Origin: Mesostigma viride
Lineage: Eukaryota; Streptophyta; Mesostigmatophyceae; Mesostigmatales; Mesostigmataceae
DNA: 64,000 nt
Assembly: GCA_009746045.1 (NCBI GenBank)
Contig: RPFO01000448.1
Coordinates: forward strand, 4,592,391-4,656,390
Direction: 5' to 3'
Translations under genes and position numbers: made by a program
Notes under the pieces: model-generated
Told to the model about the DNA's origin: nothing
Seen by the model: only the letters and a program-made list of their open reading frames with translations
Database searches by the model: none
Part shown: positions 10,001-23,900 of the stretch, one piece after another
Layout: each line of letters starts with the position of its first letter
Position numbering within the stretch: position 1 is the stretch's first letter

Positions 10001-13000
10001 AGAAAGCATTACAAAGGAAGAGACAAAGAAAGCATTACAAAGGAAGATACAAAGAAATCATTACAAAGGAAGAGACCACCGAAGGGGACAACGCACGGTG
10101 GCAACCGAGATGTTACAGATGCAGGCACAAAAGTATACCAAGAGCTAATCACGTCCGAGCGTGAAGCGCTACAAGAAACCTTGCCTGCGTTGGGGGGGGC
10201 CTGTAGGGCCCTAGCGTTGAGGGGCAGCTTTATCCTGCAGGGATCTCCACACAGTGGATCACCACACGGGGGCATGGATTGTGTGCGGGTCGCAACGCAC
10301 CGACGGCGCCCGCGAAGAGCGCGTAATGCTGGAACACGCGCCGCAGCCGCTGGTTGAACGAGCACAGCACCATCTGGACGCCCGTCGACGCGCGATCCCA
10401 CAGCACCACCTGCTGCTGCTGGTGGGTGGGCGAGCTGGCGACCGCCTGCTCCAGCTGGCCCGCCGACATCGCGCCGCTGCTACCACTCCCGGGGCCCTCA
10501 AAGCGCAGGTCGGCGATGTCGAGCGGGTAGTAGTTTCTGACGCACGTCACGTTGTACAGCTTGGTGTCCTCGTCCCGCACCAGGAACGCCCTCAGCTCCG
10601 GCGCAAACGCCTGTGCTGCCTCCAGCTTCTCATCGGGGACACCCAGGAGGCAGAAGCCACCCGCGGGGCTGGCACCGCCAGCATTCCCCGCAGAGGCGTT
10701 CACGGGGCTCCCTCTGGCGGTGAGCGCGCCCGAGCTGCCGGTGCGAGACAGGTCGCCAGCCGGGCCCGGGCGGGCACCGAGGCGGAAGAGGGCGCCGGAC
10801 GCGTTGGCCATGTGGGGCTTGAGGAGGGACGCGGTGGCGGCGGAGGAGTGGATGGCCACCAGATGGGAGTTGTCAAGCGTCTTGACGGATGCCAGCAGCT
10901 CGTCCAGGTCGACATGCTGCGACGGTAACGAAAGAGAATCAGAGAAAACCCAGTCAAAACCCAGACAAAACCCAGTCAAAACCCAGACAAGACCCATTAG
11001 GATAGCCACAGGAAAAAACACATAGAAAACCCAGTCAAAACCCATAGAAACACACACAGGATGGGAAAGGGCATGAGCATCTATTTAGGTTAAAAACAAA
11101 TGAAGCAAGATACCAGCGATGATGAGCAACTTGGCACCATGGCCACATCCGTCGAGGTGACGTAAAAAATCATAGGAAAAAGTATAGGCGATAGCATGAC
11201 AGCGATGACAGATGCGACCAATCCAAGGGGAAATTCACATTTGATGAAACGCCACCCCGCAATGACGCATGCATCAAACGGCGTGGCCACCACCAAATAT
11301 GATCTCAGCAATAAACACAACATCCTCGTGCCTGAGCCTGCTTCCTCCATTCCTACCCCCTCCACCCCCTGTCCCTCCCCTTCCATTACATCATGCACCG
11401 TCCCCCCAATAACCCCTGCTGCCCCCTCTCCATCCCCTTACCCTTCAACCCTCCACTCCTCAACCCTCCCCCTTGTCATACACTCCTCCACTCCCCCGCT
11501 CCCAGTGTCATGGACCCCCTCCCCTCACCTTGTCGTAGACCTCCTCCCCTTATTGGAGGCACACCTCCTGCCCCCCTCTTCTTGTCAAGCACTTTCCTCC
11601 AAGTTTTCATACAGCTCCTCCCTCCAAGTTTTCATACAGCTCCTCCCTGCAAGTTTTCATACAGCTCCTCCCTCCAAGTTTTCATACAGCTCCTCCCCTC
11701 TCCCATGGCCCGTAAGCAATCTTTCCTCCTCTCCCCTCCTCGTATCCCCACGCCCTCACCTTGTCATACACCTCCTCCAAGCTGGCGCGGTCGAGCACCA
11801 GCAGATGGAATTGCTCCGGCCTCCGAGCGATCCACTCCCCAATATCCTCCAGCATGAGCTTGCAGCCGGCACGGCCCCCCTCGTTCTTGAAGTCCACCAC
11901 CACCACGTCGACCAGTGACCTGCCACCCTCCTCGCCCTCCCCTTGCTCCCCATCGTCCTCGTCGCCTTCATCCGCATCCTCGTTTCCGGTGTCCCAAGCA
12001 GGGGCCACGGTCGCGAGCGGAAGTGGCGGCGCCACGGCGGCCTCCATGGACTTAAATAGAAGATAGGTGGACCAGGCCTCCCACCCGGCCGCGCGCTGCT
12101 CCACTGCGGCGATCTCCCTGTCAAGGAAAAAGGAAGGGTGAAAAAGTGGGGCAGAGTACGGGCGATGGAAGGTGGGCAGGGGAGGGGCCAGGGGAGGGAG
12201 GGTGGGTGGGGCGGACCCGTGTGAGGACGGGGTAAATGGCCGGGGGCAGGGCCGGGCCCGGGCTGGGCGGGTCCGGTCGGGTCAAGTTGGGTCAAGTCGG
12301 GGTGGGTGGGTGGGTGGGGTGGCATACGGTGCGATGAGGTGGAGTGGGGGTTGGAAGAGATGGCATGCATTAGACGCAGCCGGCAGCATGTGCACATGAA
12401 GAGGCAGTATATAGGTCATTGGGATTTCAAGTGTGAAGGGTGATGTACTATTACAAAGCAGGACCTGTGGCGAGCTAGCACATAGCAGCGATAGGGCTAC
12501 CCCCAGCCCACCATCGCGGTGCTACATTGCTAGATACTACGCAGCTATCTCATGATGACCAGTTCATAGATGCACTGAAAAGAGCGGGTCCTGCGCTGTG
12601 CTACACTATAGGTGCTTTACTATTAAAAAAAAAAAGGAGCATGGCATACGAGCGCTCACCCTAGGGGGTCGCGAACGGTGGGCATACGGTTGTCGCGCAG
12701 CTCCTTGATGAGCGTGAGCAGATCCTTTTCGCGCTTGAAGCACACCTCGATCTCCTTCTTGCGGCGCTGCGGGCCATAGGATGGCACGGGCAGGAATGAA
12801 CGTGATCACGGGCAAAAGGGATATCGTCAGGGCCAGCGCGTGAACCAGAAACACCCAAGGCTCGCAAAAAGGGAGAAAGCGAGGGGGCCAAAGCAACACG
12901 GGCGAAAGCAGAAAGGAGAAGGGTGCAAAGAGGGCCCAAACAGAAGTATCAGGATCCAGAGGCGTCTGATATGAGAAGAATTTGTTCATCCCATCACGAA

Positions 13001-16000
13001 TGGCTCAATATGATGCTTTTTGTGCATGTCAATCTTTTGTCGATCATGCCAACACTTCCGTTGTGGCAAAGGGAAGAGCGGACTGCACCGAGAAAGTCAC
13101 GGGGTGCACCTGGCAGTCTTGGCTTTGCCACGTGGGCTTAAGGGGTTAGATTTTGCCAGTACATTTGGCCTCTTTCGATTGTCAGTTTCCCCGCACATTT
13201 CGGTATAGTACACCAATTAGATACTATGGGTAAGGTTTATACTGCTATCAGTACAACAGGTCACAGGGAAGCACCTTGGACAGGCAGATCACATGTGCCC
13301 AGCCAGGCACTAGCCACCCTAGCCAACAGCACACAACGAAACGCCTAAATGGCCCAGAAAACTTGGAAGAAGCTGCCGCAAGAGCGATGCACACTGCACT
13401 GCACAGGACCCACACATGTAAAAAAATATTTAGTGTGGTAAAACATGCAGGTTGCCAAGAATTTGGCACTACAAAACCAGTAGAACTGGGACCAAGGCAT
13501 CGATTCACGCGCCCACCCTTGCTCTTGCTGCCTCTTGTCCTGGCTCATGACCTGCCTTTTTACCTGCCTTTTGATCTGCCATTAACCTGCCTTTTAACTG
13601 CACGTGACACTGCTCCTGCTGTTTCTTTGTCTGCACGCGCCGCACCTGCTGACTCTTTACTGTCACCTGCACATGCCCCGATCCTTTCCCAATCACGTGC
13701 CACTCCTGCTTCCACTTTACTTGCATATGCCACTGGTCCAACCATACAACTTTACCCTCACGTGCCACTCCTGCTTCTCCGCCCACTGCATGAGCATCCC
13801 CTTCATCCCCTTCCCTGCACAGATCGCCCCTGCAACTCTATTTAGTTACCTGCACGTGCCACTCCTGCTTCTCCGCGTACTCCATGAGCATCCCCTTCAT
13901 CTCCTTGTCCGCGTCCGTCAAGCTCTTCTGCAGCGTCTCCACCTGCATCTCCAGCGAGTCGCGCTCGCGGCTCTGTGGCAAGGGGGAAGGACGGGACCAC
14001 GGGAGCCAGAAAGGGTAAGCCACGCTCGCGGCTCTGTAGCAAATATCTATAAATACCCCATCTGGAGCTCCAGCTGCTTGAGCACATCATAGTCACCATG
14101 ACCATCTACCATATCTAGTCATGCCTCACCTTGAGCTCCAGCTGCTTGAGCACATCATAGTCACCATGACCATCGACCATATCTAGTCATGCCTCACCTT
14201 GAGCTCCAGCTGCTCGAGCACATCATAGTCACCATGACCATCTACCATATCTAGTCATGCCTCACCTTGAGCTCCAGCTGCTCGAGCACATCATAGTCAC
14301 CATGACCATCGACCACATCTAGTCATGCCTCACCTTGAGCTCCAGCTGCTCGAGCGCCTCATGGTCCTCACTGTCATGTTACACCGACCATATGACATAC
14401 TGCAGTATCTATTTATATCCCACATTGAGCTCCAGCTGCTCGAGCGCCTCATGGTCCTCACTGTCATGTTACCATTGACCATATAACATACTGCAGTATC
14501 TATTTATATCCCACATTGAGCTCCAGCTGCTCGAGCGCCTGGCGAAATTTCTTCTCCAGCTTGGAGAAGGCGTCCTTCTGCGCCTCCTCCGCCTCCTTGG
14601 CCAGCTTCTCTTGCTGGTGAGATTGGTGCATGAGTGCATGGGGAAGCAGGGCAAGGGGGGTGGTTGCAGAAGCAGGGCAAGGGGGGTGGTTGGGGATGGA
14701 GGGCAAGGGGGGTGGTTGGGTAAGCAGGGCAAGGGGGGTGTTTGGGGAAGCAGGGCAGGGGTGTTTTGGGGGCTTTGGGTAAGCTAAAAAGCTTCTCTTG
14801 CTTGTGGGGTTGCGGACGGGGAAGCTGAGAAAAGGAGGTGGTTTAGGCCGTGCGCCAGTAAAATGAAGTAATCGTAACCGCTGGGTGGATGGTTGCGCTG
14901 GGCAGCCAGGTGGATGGCGGAGCAAAGCAGGTGGATGGCTGCGCTGGTGGGTGGGGAGGGGCATGGGCGGGGATGCCGTACGTGGAGAGTGGGCCAATGG
15001 TGGGGCACGGGAGTGGAGTAAGTCACATCCACAAGGAATGCGTGGCTAGCGACCAAGGACAGACAACAGCTACAGCATCCAACTGAGGGATCCCTTCACA
15101 TGAATTTCGCGCCGATAACACACGGTAAGGGTTCTTCTCTCCCCGGTTCGTCCCACGTGCCCAGTCCGTTGTCAGGGTACATGCCATGCAGAAAGCCAAG
15201 CATGGACGATGAAAGGGCATCCGCCAGGGAGCTCCGTGTCAGGAACACGAGAAACGAAAGCGAGTTGGGATGCCGCGCGCTGGCGGGCCCCCATCTACTG
15301 TAAGCCCCGCACGACCCAGCCAGTCATCCATCCAAGCCAGTCATCCATCCAAGCCAGTCATCCATCCAAGCCAGTCATCCATCCAAGCCAGTCATCCATC
15401 CAAGCCAGTCGTCCATCCAAGCCAGTCGTCCATCCAAGCCAGTCGTCCATCCAAGCCAGTCGTCCATCCAAGCCAGTCGCCCATCCAAGCTGCCACCACC
15501 CACCAGTGCGTACGCGCGCTGGCTGGCCTCCATCTGCTCCCGGTGGCGTGCGTCCGACGATGACAGCGACTCGCGCAGCTGGCGGTTGTCCGCTCGGGCC
15601 TCCGCCAGCGCGTCCGTGGCCTCGGCCAGCATCTGGGGTAAGAGGGGGGCAGGAAGGAAGGGGAGGAAGGGGGGGAGTGAACAGGCGGGAGGCAGACGGG
15701 GACCAGAAAGGTATAAGAAAAGCAAAAGGGGGGAGAGAAGAAGGGCGCAGTCCGTGCCTCCATTCACTGGCATGCATCTGGTTGGAACAGTCACAACTTT
15801 TAACCCCCCCTCTTTGACACGGAGAGAAAAGGACGTACCACACGGGGTAAGGCAGGGTGGGCAGGGGGTGGAAGGCATAGTGAGAGGAGTGGTGTTGGAC
15901 TTGTGTTGGTGTGAGCTTGCCGTGTCTATGCGCGTCCAAGTCAAAGAGGGGGAAGCGCTTGTGCGTGAGTGGGTGGAAAAGGGAAAGGAAGGATGGAAGA

Positions 16001-17884
16001 GTTTCAGGCTTTGTACTCCAGGCTCTATATTCCAAGCTCTGTATTCCAGGGTCTTTAGTCCAGGGTCTATATGCCCGGCTCTATATTCCAGGCTCTACGT
16101 TCCAGAGCCCTCCTCCCGCTTACGAATTAGGGGCCCAAGGTGCTTACTTTCATACTTGGTGCCTCGTGCTGGCTGCGGCCTTATACCCATCACTTACTAA
16201 AATGCACGTGTTCTAATTTAATTCATTTCATGGGCTCCAGGCTCCAGCCTTACTTGCCAACTCATGGTTGCCCTAATACATGTATGCGTAGTACAATATA
16301 TTTCGTATGAGGACTTTGCTTTTCTGTGTTACGTGTACGAGCTTTTGGAATTATTCTTGCTGCACGAAGGTATCTTGTCCAGGTTTAGTCGGGTGATGCT
16401 ACCTTGAGCTTGCCGCGCAAGAAGCCAAATGGTAGGCCCTCATATGTGTATTGTTACATCACTTGGGATGCCTTCGGATCAGGAAACCCCTCTAGTCGCG
16501 AAATCATGAAAGAGGTCGTGTGTTCGAATCCAGTATCGCACCAAATCTTTCATCGGAAGGTTACATCTTGGGCTGTACGAGGCCGGAAGGAGTTTTTTTT
16601 CGGCCTGTACAAGGGCGATTCGTACGTGATCACGTGTACTGATAGTAGGGCCACAACGGTACTGAGCCTTGCTGGTTGCCACCTCACGCCCCTCACGGAC
16701 GGTCACCCTACTGGCTGCCACCTCACGCCCCTCACAGATGGGCACCCTGCTGGCTGCCACCACCCGCCCCCTCACGGACTGGCGCCCCACTGGCTGCCAC
16801 CACCCGCCCCTCACCGTCTCCAGGTTCTGCACCAGCACCGCCATGAGCGCGCCTCGCTCGGCGCAGTGCACAAACACTTGGCGCGTGAGCTCACGTAGCA
16901 CGATGTGGATCACCTCCGCCACCCTGGGTAAGAGGATGTGTGGGGTGGGGTGGGGGAGGGGCACAGGAGAGGGACAGGGGGTGCGGGCAGGTCTGGACCG
17001 ACATGACACACGGGATATGATGTCTGATATGAGATGCCCATCTAGGTGATATGAGATGCCCATCTAGGTGATATGAGATGCCCATCTAGGGATGGAGGGC
17101 CTTCAGCCACATGCACGCAATACACAACCTCATGTGGACACAGGAGTAAACAGGGCCACAGCAGATACGAGGGCAGCCATGCTACTTGACTGTGCATGCG
17201 TGGTCAGCACACCATGCCAACCAGGCGGAGGCATGCCCCTCACCCCCTGGTCGCCACGTACGGCCACCACCTGTCGAAGCGCAGCATGAATCGACTTCAT
17301 GGCATCGCGCAGTAATGTAATGTGCATGTCGGCCCGCCCGCATGCCCAGCAGTAGCCAGCCAGCCAGTCGGAAAAAACTAGAGATTGGCTTTTTTTAGCT
17401 CATTGATCGACAGATGAGTGGAGCACCTGATGCAGTGCTTAGCAGCTGTATCGAGATGCGGTGACCTCGATGGACGCCTTACCTGCCAAAGGCGCCGTGA
17501 TTGGACTCAAGGAGGATGGCGTGCAGGCCGCGCCCTAGCTCCCCACCCACATCCATGTCGAGCTCCATCATCATGTCATCTACAGTCTTGGCCAGTTGAA
17601 GCACCTGCACGGGGAGGGCGGGGGGGGGCGGGTAGCAGGGGAAGGGGTGGGTGGGCATGGGTTGGGCAGTGGGCACAACACACGAGTCACCACAACGGAG
17701 AGAACTAGACTTGGCTAGGACACAGTAGAGTGGGGCTGGGTAGAGCCCAGAGCCCAGACATGATGATCCAAAACAACGGAGAGACAGGGACTCGGAAAGG
17801 CAGAGTGTGGCTCTTGACGCTAGGTGTGCACACCATAGATTGGCACCAGGCTGCGTCGCGTTGAGCGGGCGATCACTCTCCTTT

Positions 17885-17920
<36 letters not shown>

Positions 17921-20900
17921 CAGACAAGGGACACGGGAATAGAATGGCTGAAAGCACCCTGCCTTCTCCATCCTTGCTGATAGCATCCTGCCGCTCGATG
18001 GTGGTAACAGGCACCTGAACCTCATGATGTGTGCACGTCCTCCCACCGGCCTTAAGACCAGCAGTACCTTGCTTAGCTAAGTAACATGCCCAGCCTGTTG
18101 CAAAGGTAAGCGTTCAGGTAGTACACGAGGGCGACATGATGCAATCGGCGGTAGGGCGCACGAGCCACCGGGGAGTGCCCACTGGGTTGAGCGCGCGTTA
18201 GGATTGACGGGCCAGACAGCAGGAAGCTAGGCAGGAGGCGCCACGGGCAGCATTCGCGGGTGCACCGTGCGCGGTAGCAGGAGCATTAGTAAGCTCTGCT
18301 GAGCGGATAGAATGCCCCCAGATTACATACGCAGGATGTGTTGTGGTTGTTATTGATACTGTATGTAATACCTATTGATACTGTATGTAATACCTATTGA
18401 TACTGTATGCAATACCTATTTATACTGTATGTAATACCTGTTGATACTGTATGCAATACCTATTTATACTGTTGCTTTGTTGCTATTCTTTTCTGGAGTG
18501 GATGCTGACATTTTGTTGCTATTGCTCTCTGTGGTGGCACGCTTACCTCCCATCGGCTGGAGGGTTGCCGCGACGGGAATTTGACGTCCATGGGGTCCTT
18601 CTTGCCCTTGGCCGTCTGCAGGGGTCGCGGACGAAAGGGGTGGTGGCCAATTTTGTGCATCTTAGTAACGGAGCAGCCGAGGCGTGGAGGAGCAAACCTC
18701 AAGAGGTGGTTGCCAAAACATTAGGATAGTTCACAAAGCCGGCGGGGCGCCCTGGTGGAAACCTAACACGCACCATTTTCAAACAACTTACGCTGACCAG
18801 GTGCCTAGTGGGTCCATTGCCCACACTTCAAAGATCATGTTTCCACACACACGCTTATATCAATACAAGCTTGCTGGGGTTGAAACGGGCTGCAACTCTG
18901 CCGGGAAGATTCGAAGCTGCACATCGGCAGTTGCAACGCAATAGCCGCCCCCAGCTTGGACCGTGTTCCTGACCGCCATACACCTGCCAGGCCTTTGCTG
19001 TGGGGGCCACACAAGAACTACAGGCAGCCCCTATGCCGGCCTAATTCTGCTTACACTTATGGCAAGGCCTTCCTTCCATTTGATAACTTCACATAGCAGG
19101 CACTCACTATCTAGAGGCCTGCCTAGACTATCCACAGGTGTCAATCATGACCGCCATACCGTGAGATTTTTGTAATGGTACAGGATGACCACCAAGCCAG
19201 GTATAGCATGGCAAAAGAAAACGTAACCCAAGCATCCTTGTGTGACGCACAAATGGTACGCAAGGCCGCATAAACAAGGGGAGCAAGGGGAGCGTTATAC
19301 CTCTAGACTCATCACACTATGTCGAGATAAACGATTCTATGCAAAGAGGAAATGACCAACAGAACAGGAAATAAAACCAGCAAGCTAGACGTAGAGTACT
19401 AGTAACAAAACAACGTGCAAAGATGCTTGTGGGACGCCATAAGGATATGAGAGGCAATGAGAGGCAATATGAGGCAACGAAGGAGCGGACGGCTATGAGA
19501 GGCAACGGAGGAAGGAGGGGAGGGGTGCGAGCGGCAACGGAGGAAGGAGGGGAGGGGTGCGATCGGCAACGGAGGAAGGAGGGGAGGGGTGCGAGAGGCA
19601 ACGGAGGAAGGAGGGGAGGGGTGCGAGAGGCAACGGAGGAAGGAGGGGAGGGGTGCGAGAGGCAACGGAGGAAGGAGGGGAGGGGTATGAGGGGTAACAT
19701 AAACAAGGCAAGGAAAGAACAAGGGGAATGGTCAGGAAAGCAACGGGAACCAGGGCACCGTGCACGAACCCGCGCCGCGGCCTCTGCGGTCGACAACATC
19801 AGCTCCACCGACGAATCGGTCATCGTCACGTGGTATCTCTCAGGGATCTCCGATCTGGGCAACACAACGTGCTGGCAGGCAAGCACCTGCGCTTTACGGT
19901 TGGATGGGGAGCACATGGGGTGGGTGGGGGGTTGGATGGGGAGAACATGGGTTGGGCAGGGGTGACGGGAGCCAGCATCATGCACGTGAGTGGTAAGAAA
20001 CCTGCATTACTGCAGCGGCCACTTGGTTCACCGTTGAAAATTGCTTGGAAAGCAAACACGTCGCCAAGGCGTACGTAACAGCGCTGTGTCGAGCACCGTG
20101 CCAAAGAAGCGGCGAGATAACTACTGACAGCAATAACAGCAAGGTTGCGCGTGCAGCATTGCATGGCCTAGCAATGTCCAGCCTCATGTCCCCAGCAACC
20201 TCCCCTACGCCACGAGACCCAGGCATCACTATCCTGCACCATCGCTATCCTGCACTGGTACCAGCATCTCAATCATGTTGTGTGGCTGGAGCGATGCATC
20301 CAAACTAGCACAACAGCCAGCTTGAGGCATAGCCATAATTTAGAGATGATCCGAGATGAGGCATAGCCATGGACCACTCTACCATCTTCCCCCATGCGAG
20401 CGTGTGGTGCCCCCGAAGAAGAGGACCCCGTTGCAAAAACACCCGACCATTCCTTTTGCCTTCTGCTCATCTAGTGCGAAAGATAGATGCAAAACCGATA
20501 ACAAGAAGGCAAGTTTGGCAGCGAGGGTAACGGGTGGCAGAGCAAGGGGTGGTGCCCACTGCGCAGACACATCCAGGCACTTGGTCCTCCATTTGTCAGA
20601 TTGAAAACTAAATATGACCTAAATTTTGGCGTATATACAATAAATAACAATATAAGTACTTGGTAGAGCGATGGGACGCAAGGCCACTTGCATCCCTGGG
20701 GGTGCGCATCCAGGGACCCACCACCACCACCGCCAACTGGGAGCAGATGCCGTCCCCAGGGCCCCAGCCACCCACCTGGCTGTAGACGCCGCCGGCGTCA
20801 CGGCAGAGCAGGTCGTGGCTGTTGCGTGTGTCCCACAGGCTCGTCGCCCTGCGCACCGGGTTCACCGCCGCCAGCCACGCGGGCACGTGAGGAGACAGGT

Positions 20901-23900
20901 CAGGACATGCTCACGAGCCCCCACCATCTGAAGTAAGTATGTGCGTATGTGCGTGCCATGCGTTGCGGCATGTCACCCAGCATGATGCTAATCGCATGAA
21001 CATAACGACACAAAACACAAAACGTAACCACCCCCATCACGTGGTATAAGAACACAAAACGCGGAAACCACGACCATGAATGGTAGCACGCTCCATCAAG
21101 TTAAGAACAGGCGGGAGCAGGGCGTGCCAAAATGATGACAAGGCATCATGCTGGTGTACTCAGTTGCTTCCACCAATAAGGCGCAACGGAAAGGTTAAAA
21201 ACCATCTTACGGTAAAATGGCCATCGAAATCAAAATACAGTATTTAATCTCTTTTGGGTATAGTCCCCGCCGCATTGCCCTTGTGCAAAATCAGGTAGGC
21301 GAGCAGCTAAACAAGGTAAGCAATCGGGGGGCAAGATTGTGTGTATTGGGGGGGGGGGGAGGGGACTCCCCTGGGGTCACCCCCGTAGCCATAAGCTATC
21401 TATCAGCTTCTGTCATACGGCAGCCACAAGATATAAACTTCTGTCATACGTGTGTGTGTGTGTGTGTGTGTTCGTCGTTCCCACAGTCTGAGTGTCTGTA
21501 CGTGTACGTGCAGAAGCACGCCCATATTACATAGAAGAACGGGCCGTGCATTTGGCAAGCCACCACGATCAAGGAACTTAAAATGACGGACAAGAAGAGC
21601 CGGTTCTACTACACCCACAAGACAGGGCACCGAAAAGATTGGTGCTCCTGCAACTGGCGAGTGCCAGGCCCATGCGGGCTGTGGCACATGGCTAGTGCTT
21701 GCGGTGACTCACTGCTCGGATGGCCCCCTGGGTGGCGTGAACGCGCGCTGGCTGGTGTCCGACAGGTAGCTGATGTCACGTCGGGCGATCGAGCGATCCG
21801 TCATCCCGTCCTTGCAGCTGCACGTGCGCAGGGATGGGGGAAGGTGGACGGCGCACCGTGGGTCGAGAAAAATCATTCAACGCAACAGTTTCCTTATTGG
21901 CTGGTTTGAATCTATCTATTCGTGGGAAGATAGATATAGTAGAATTGGAACTATCTATTCGAGGGAAGACAGATTTAGCAGTATTGAATCTATCTATTCG
22001 TGAAAGAAAATATCCAAGACAACTGGGAACCGAAGGACAAAAACGTTTACACGGGCGGAGCACATCCCGTGGGTATAGTGTGTTCGTACATACTAAGTAC
22101 GCATCACGTTACTATGCGCTCAGTGTGCTCTTAGTACTGGGGGAAGATGCTACACGGCGCTGCGCACTCACCGATACGTGCTGGCCTGGTGCTCTGGGGG
22201 GAGGATGCTGCCAGGGTGCCGACCCACAGGCCACACAGGGGGGGGAAGGGGGGGGGAGGGGGCGAGCATCCAGCAGGCAAGGGACACATCAGAGACCCTC
22301 CTTAGGTGACGCAATGAGGCTAAGACAGGATCGGATACGCACTGCCCTCGTCAGGGAACGCACTGCCCTCGCCAGGTGACTTATAATGAGAATCGCACAG
22401 AGACACATTCATTTTGATTTGTGGTTTAAAGGGGGCAAACGGAGCAGAGCCTACTTATCCAGCTGGGACGCGTAGGGTGATCTCTCTCCCTCCCAATACC
22501 TGATCAGAAGCCATCGTGGCACGCGATGGCTGCCATCCTCACATTGATTGGCCAAGGGAGCGCACGCTGCTTTGGGTCATCCTATCCACGAGACGCCATG
22601 GCCCTAACTATGTTAAGACCCACAAGGTCTGTAGTAGGGTCCAAGATTACTCGTCCGCGAAGGTCTGCAGCTGATTCGATGCATGCGGCGACACGACACG
22701 ATGCGCACCGTGCTTCTATCCAGTACCAACCCATTCTGCTGTAGCGAGAAGAGCGCGCCACGTGGCCCATGTCTTGACAACCAATCCCACACTATGACCC
22801 ACCGGGCGAAACGCGAAAGTAGGTGTGCAGCCAAGGCCAAACTGTCCACCAAACTGCCCACATGGCACCCGCAGCGAGCCATGGAGCTTGATGCTGTGCT
22901 TGCGCGCACCACGTATGGGAACAAGGGGTCAAGAACATGCTTGCGTGCGCCGCCGTGTGGGCATGCTTGCTATGCTTGCGCGCGCCATGTATGGGAACAA
23001 GGGGACTGGAACAGGAGGGCCAGTCACACCCTACAGATGCTTGCCATCTGCCAATCAGGTCGCACCATGATAGCAATCCGTCAAGCAGGTTGTTGCTATT
23101 TACTTACCACAAGAATTTTCGGAATAGCACACTACTATAATGATATATACTGTAATTTCATATTACTACAATAGTATACTACTATCATGATATATATTGT
23201 AATAGCATGCTACTCTAATAATACACTAGAATCAGTGTTTTTTTTAAGGTTTTCGTAACTAGTGGCGCTAGGCCACTTGTGGCGTTTCGAACTATGAAAA
23301 CTTCAGTTTACTCAGCCAATGTGTGGCTTTAAGCCAATTAAAATTGGGCTTGGCACGGCCACGTGTGGCGGGCTGGCTTTTTGGTGCAGCAAATGACCCT
23401 GCCTGCAGCGCGGGGTCAGCGCGGCGCGGCGCCGTACACAAGGCTGTACACAAGGCGGGCGAGCGTCTCCGTCTCAGGCATCGGCGCCGGGCGTACTTGG
23501 TAAATTAACAACAACGATTACTAGAGCCGAAAGTCGAAACACATTAGTCAATGCAGTATGGCTGGCGAGTGACTTAATAACTGAGGCGCCAGCCGCCAGG
23601 CCGTCAGCCAGCTGAAGGCTGAAAAGTGAAAATGCACACAAGCTGCAGTCTGCACAGTGCACTCTGGTCTCTGGCAGCGGGCCACTTGCCACTTGGCCGG
23701 GCTCTACGTACATGCACTATGCAGTCAGTAAGTCAGTCAGTCATAGTAGTACTCATAGTAGTATTCTAGTACTAGGGAGGCTTGTGGCGGAACGCCTGCC
23801 GGAAGACCGGCTGACACCGCCAATTGTGGCGTAACCTGTACTAGAGTGAACTTCAGGCACCGCCAACCTGTGGCGAAACGAAACTACAAAGTAGAACAGC

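Noticed and set aside
15304-15492. CRISPR-like regular repeat
   Set aside because: The 17-bp units are directly adjacent with no unique spacers and lie in a eukaryotic intron; it is a minisatellite.
16404-16545. tRNA gene
   Set aside because: A B-box-like block exists, but the T stem and anticodon stem do not pair and U33 is missing.
17248-17335. Possible AXDND1 exon encoding HITLLRDAMKSIHAALRQVV
   Set aside because: The flanking exons 17483-17604 and 16815-16923 join directly in matching phase (2 plus 1) and restore the p28-like motif; inserting this segment breaks the frame. It could still be an alternative exon.
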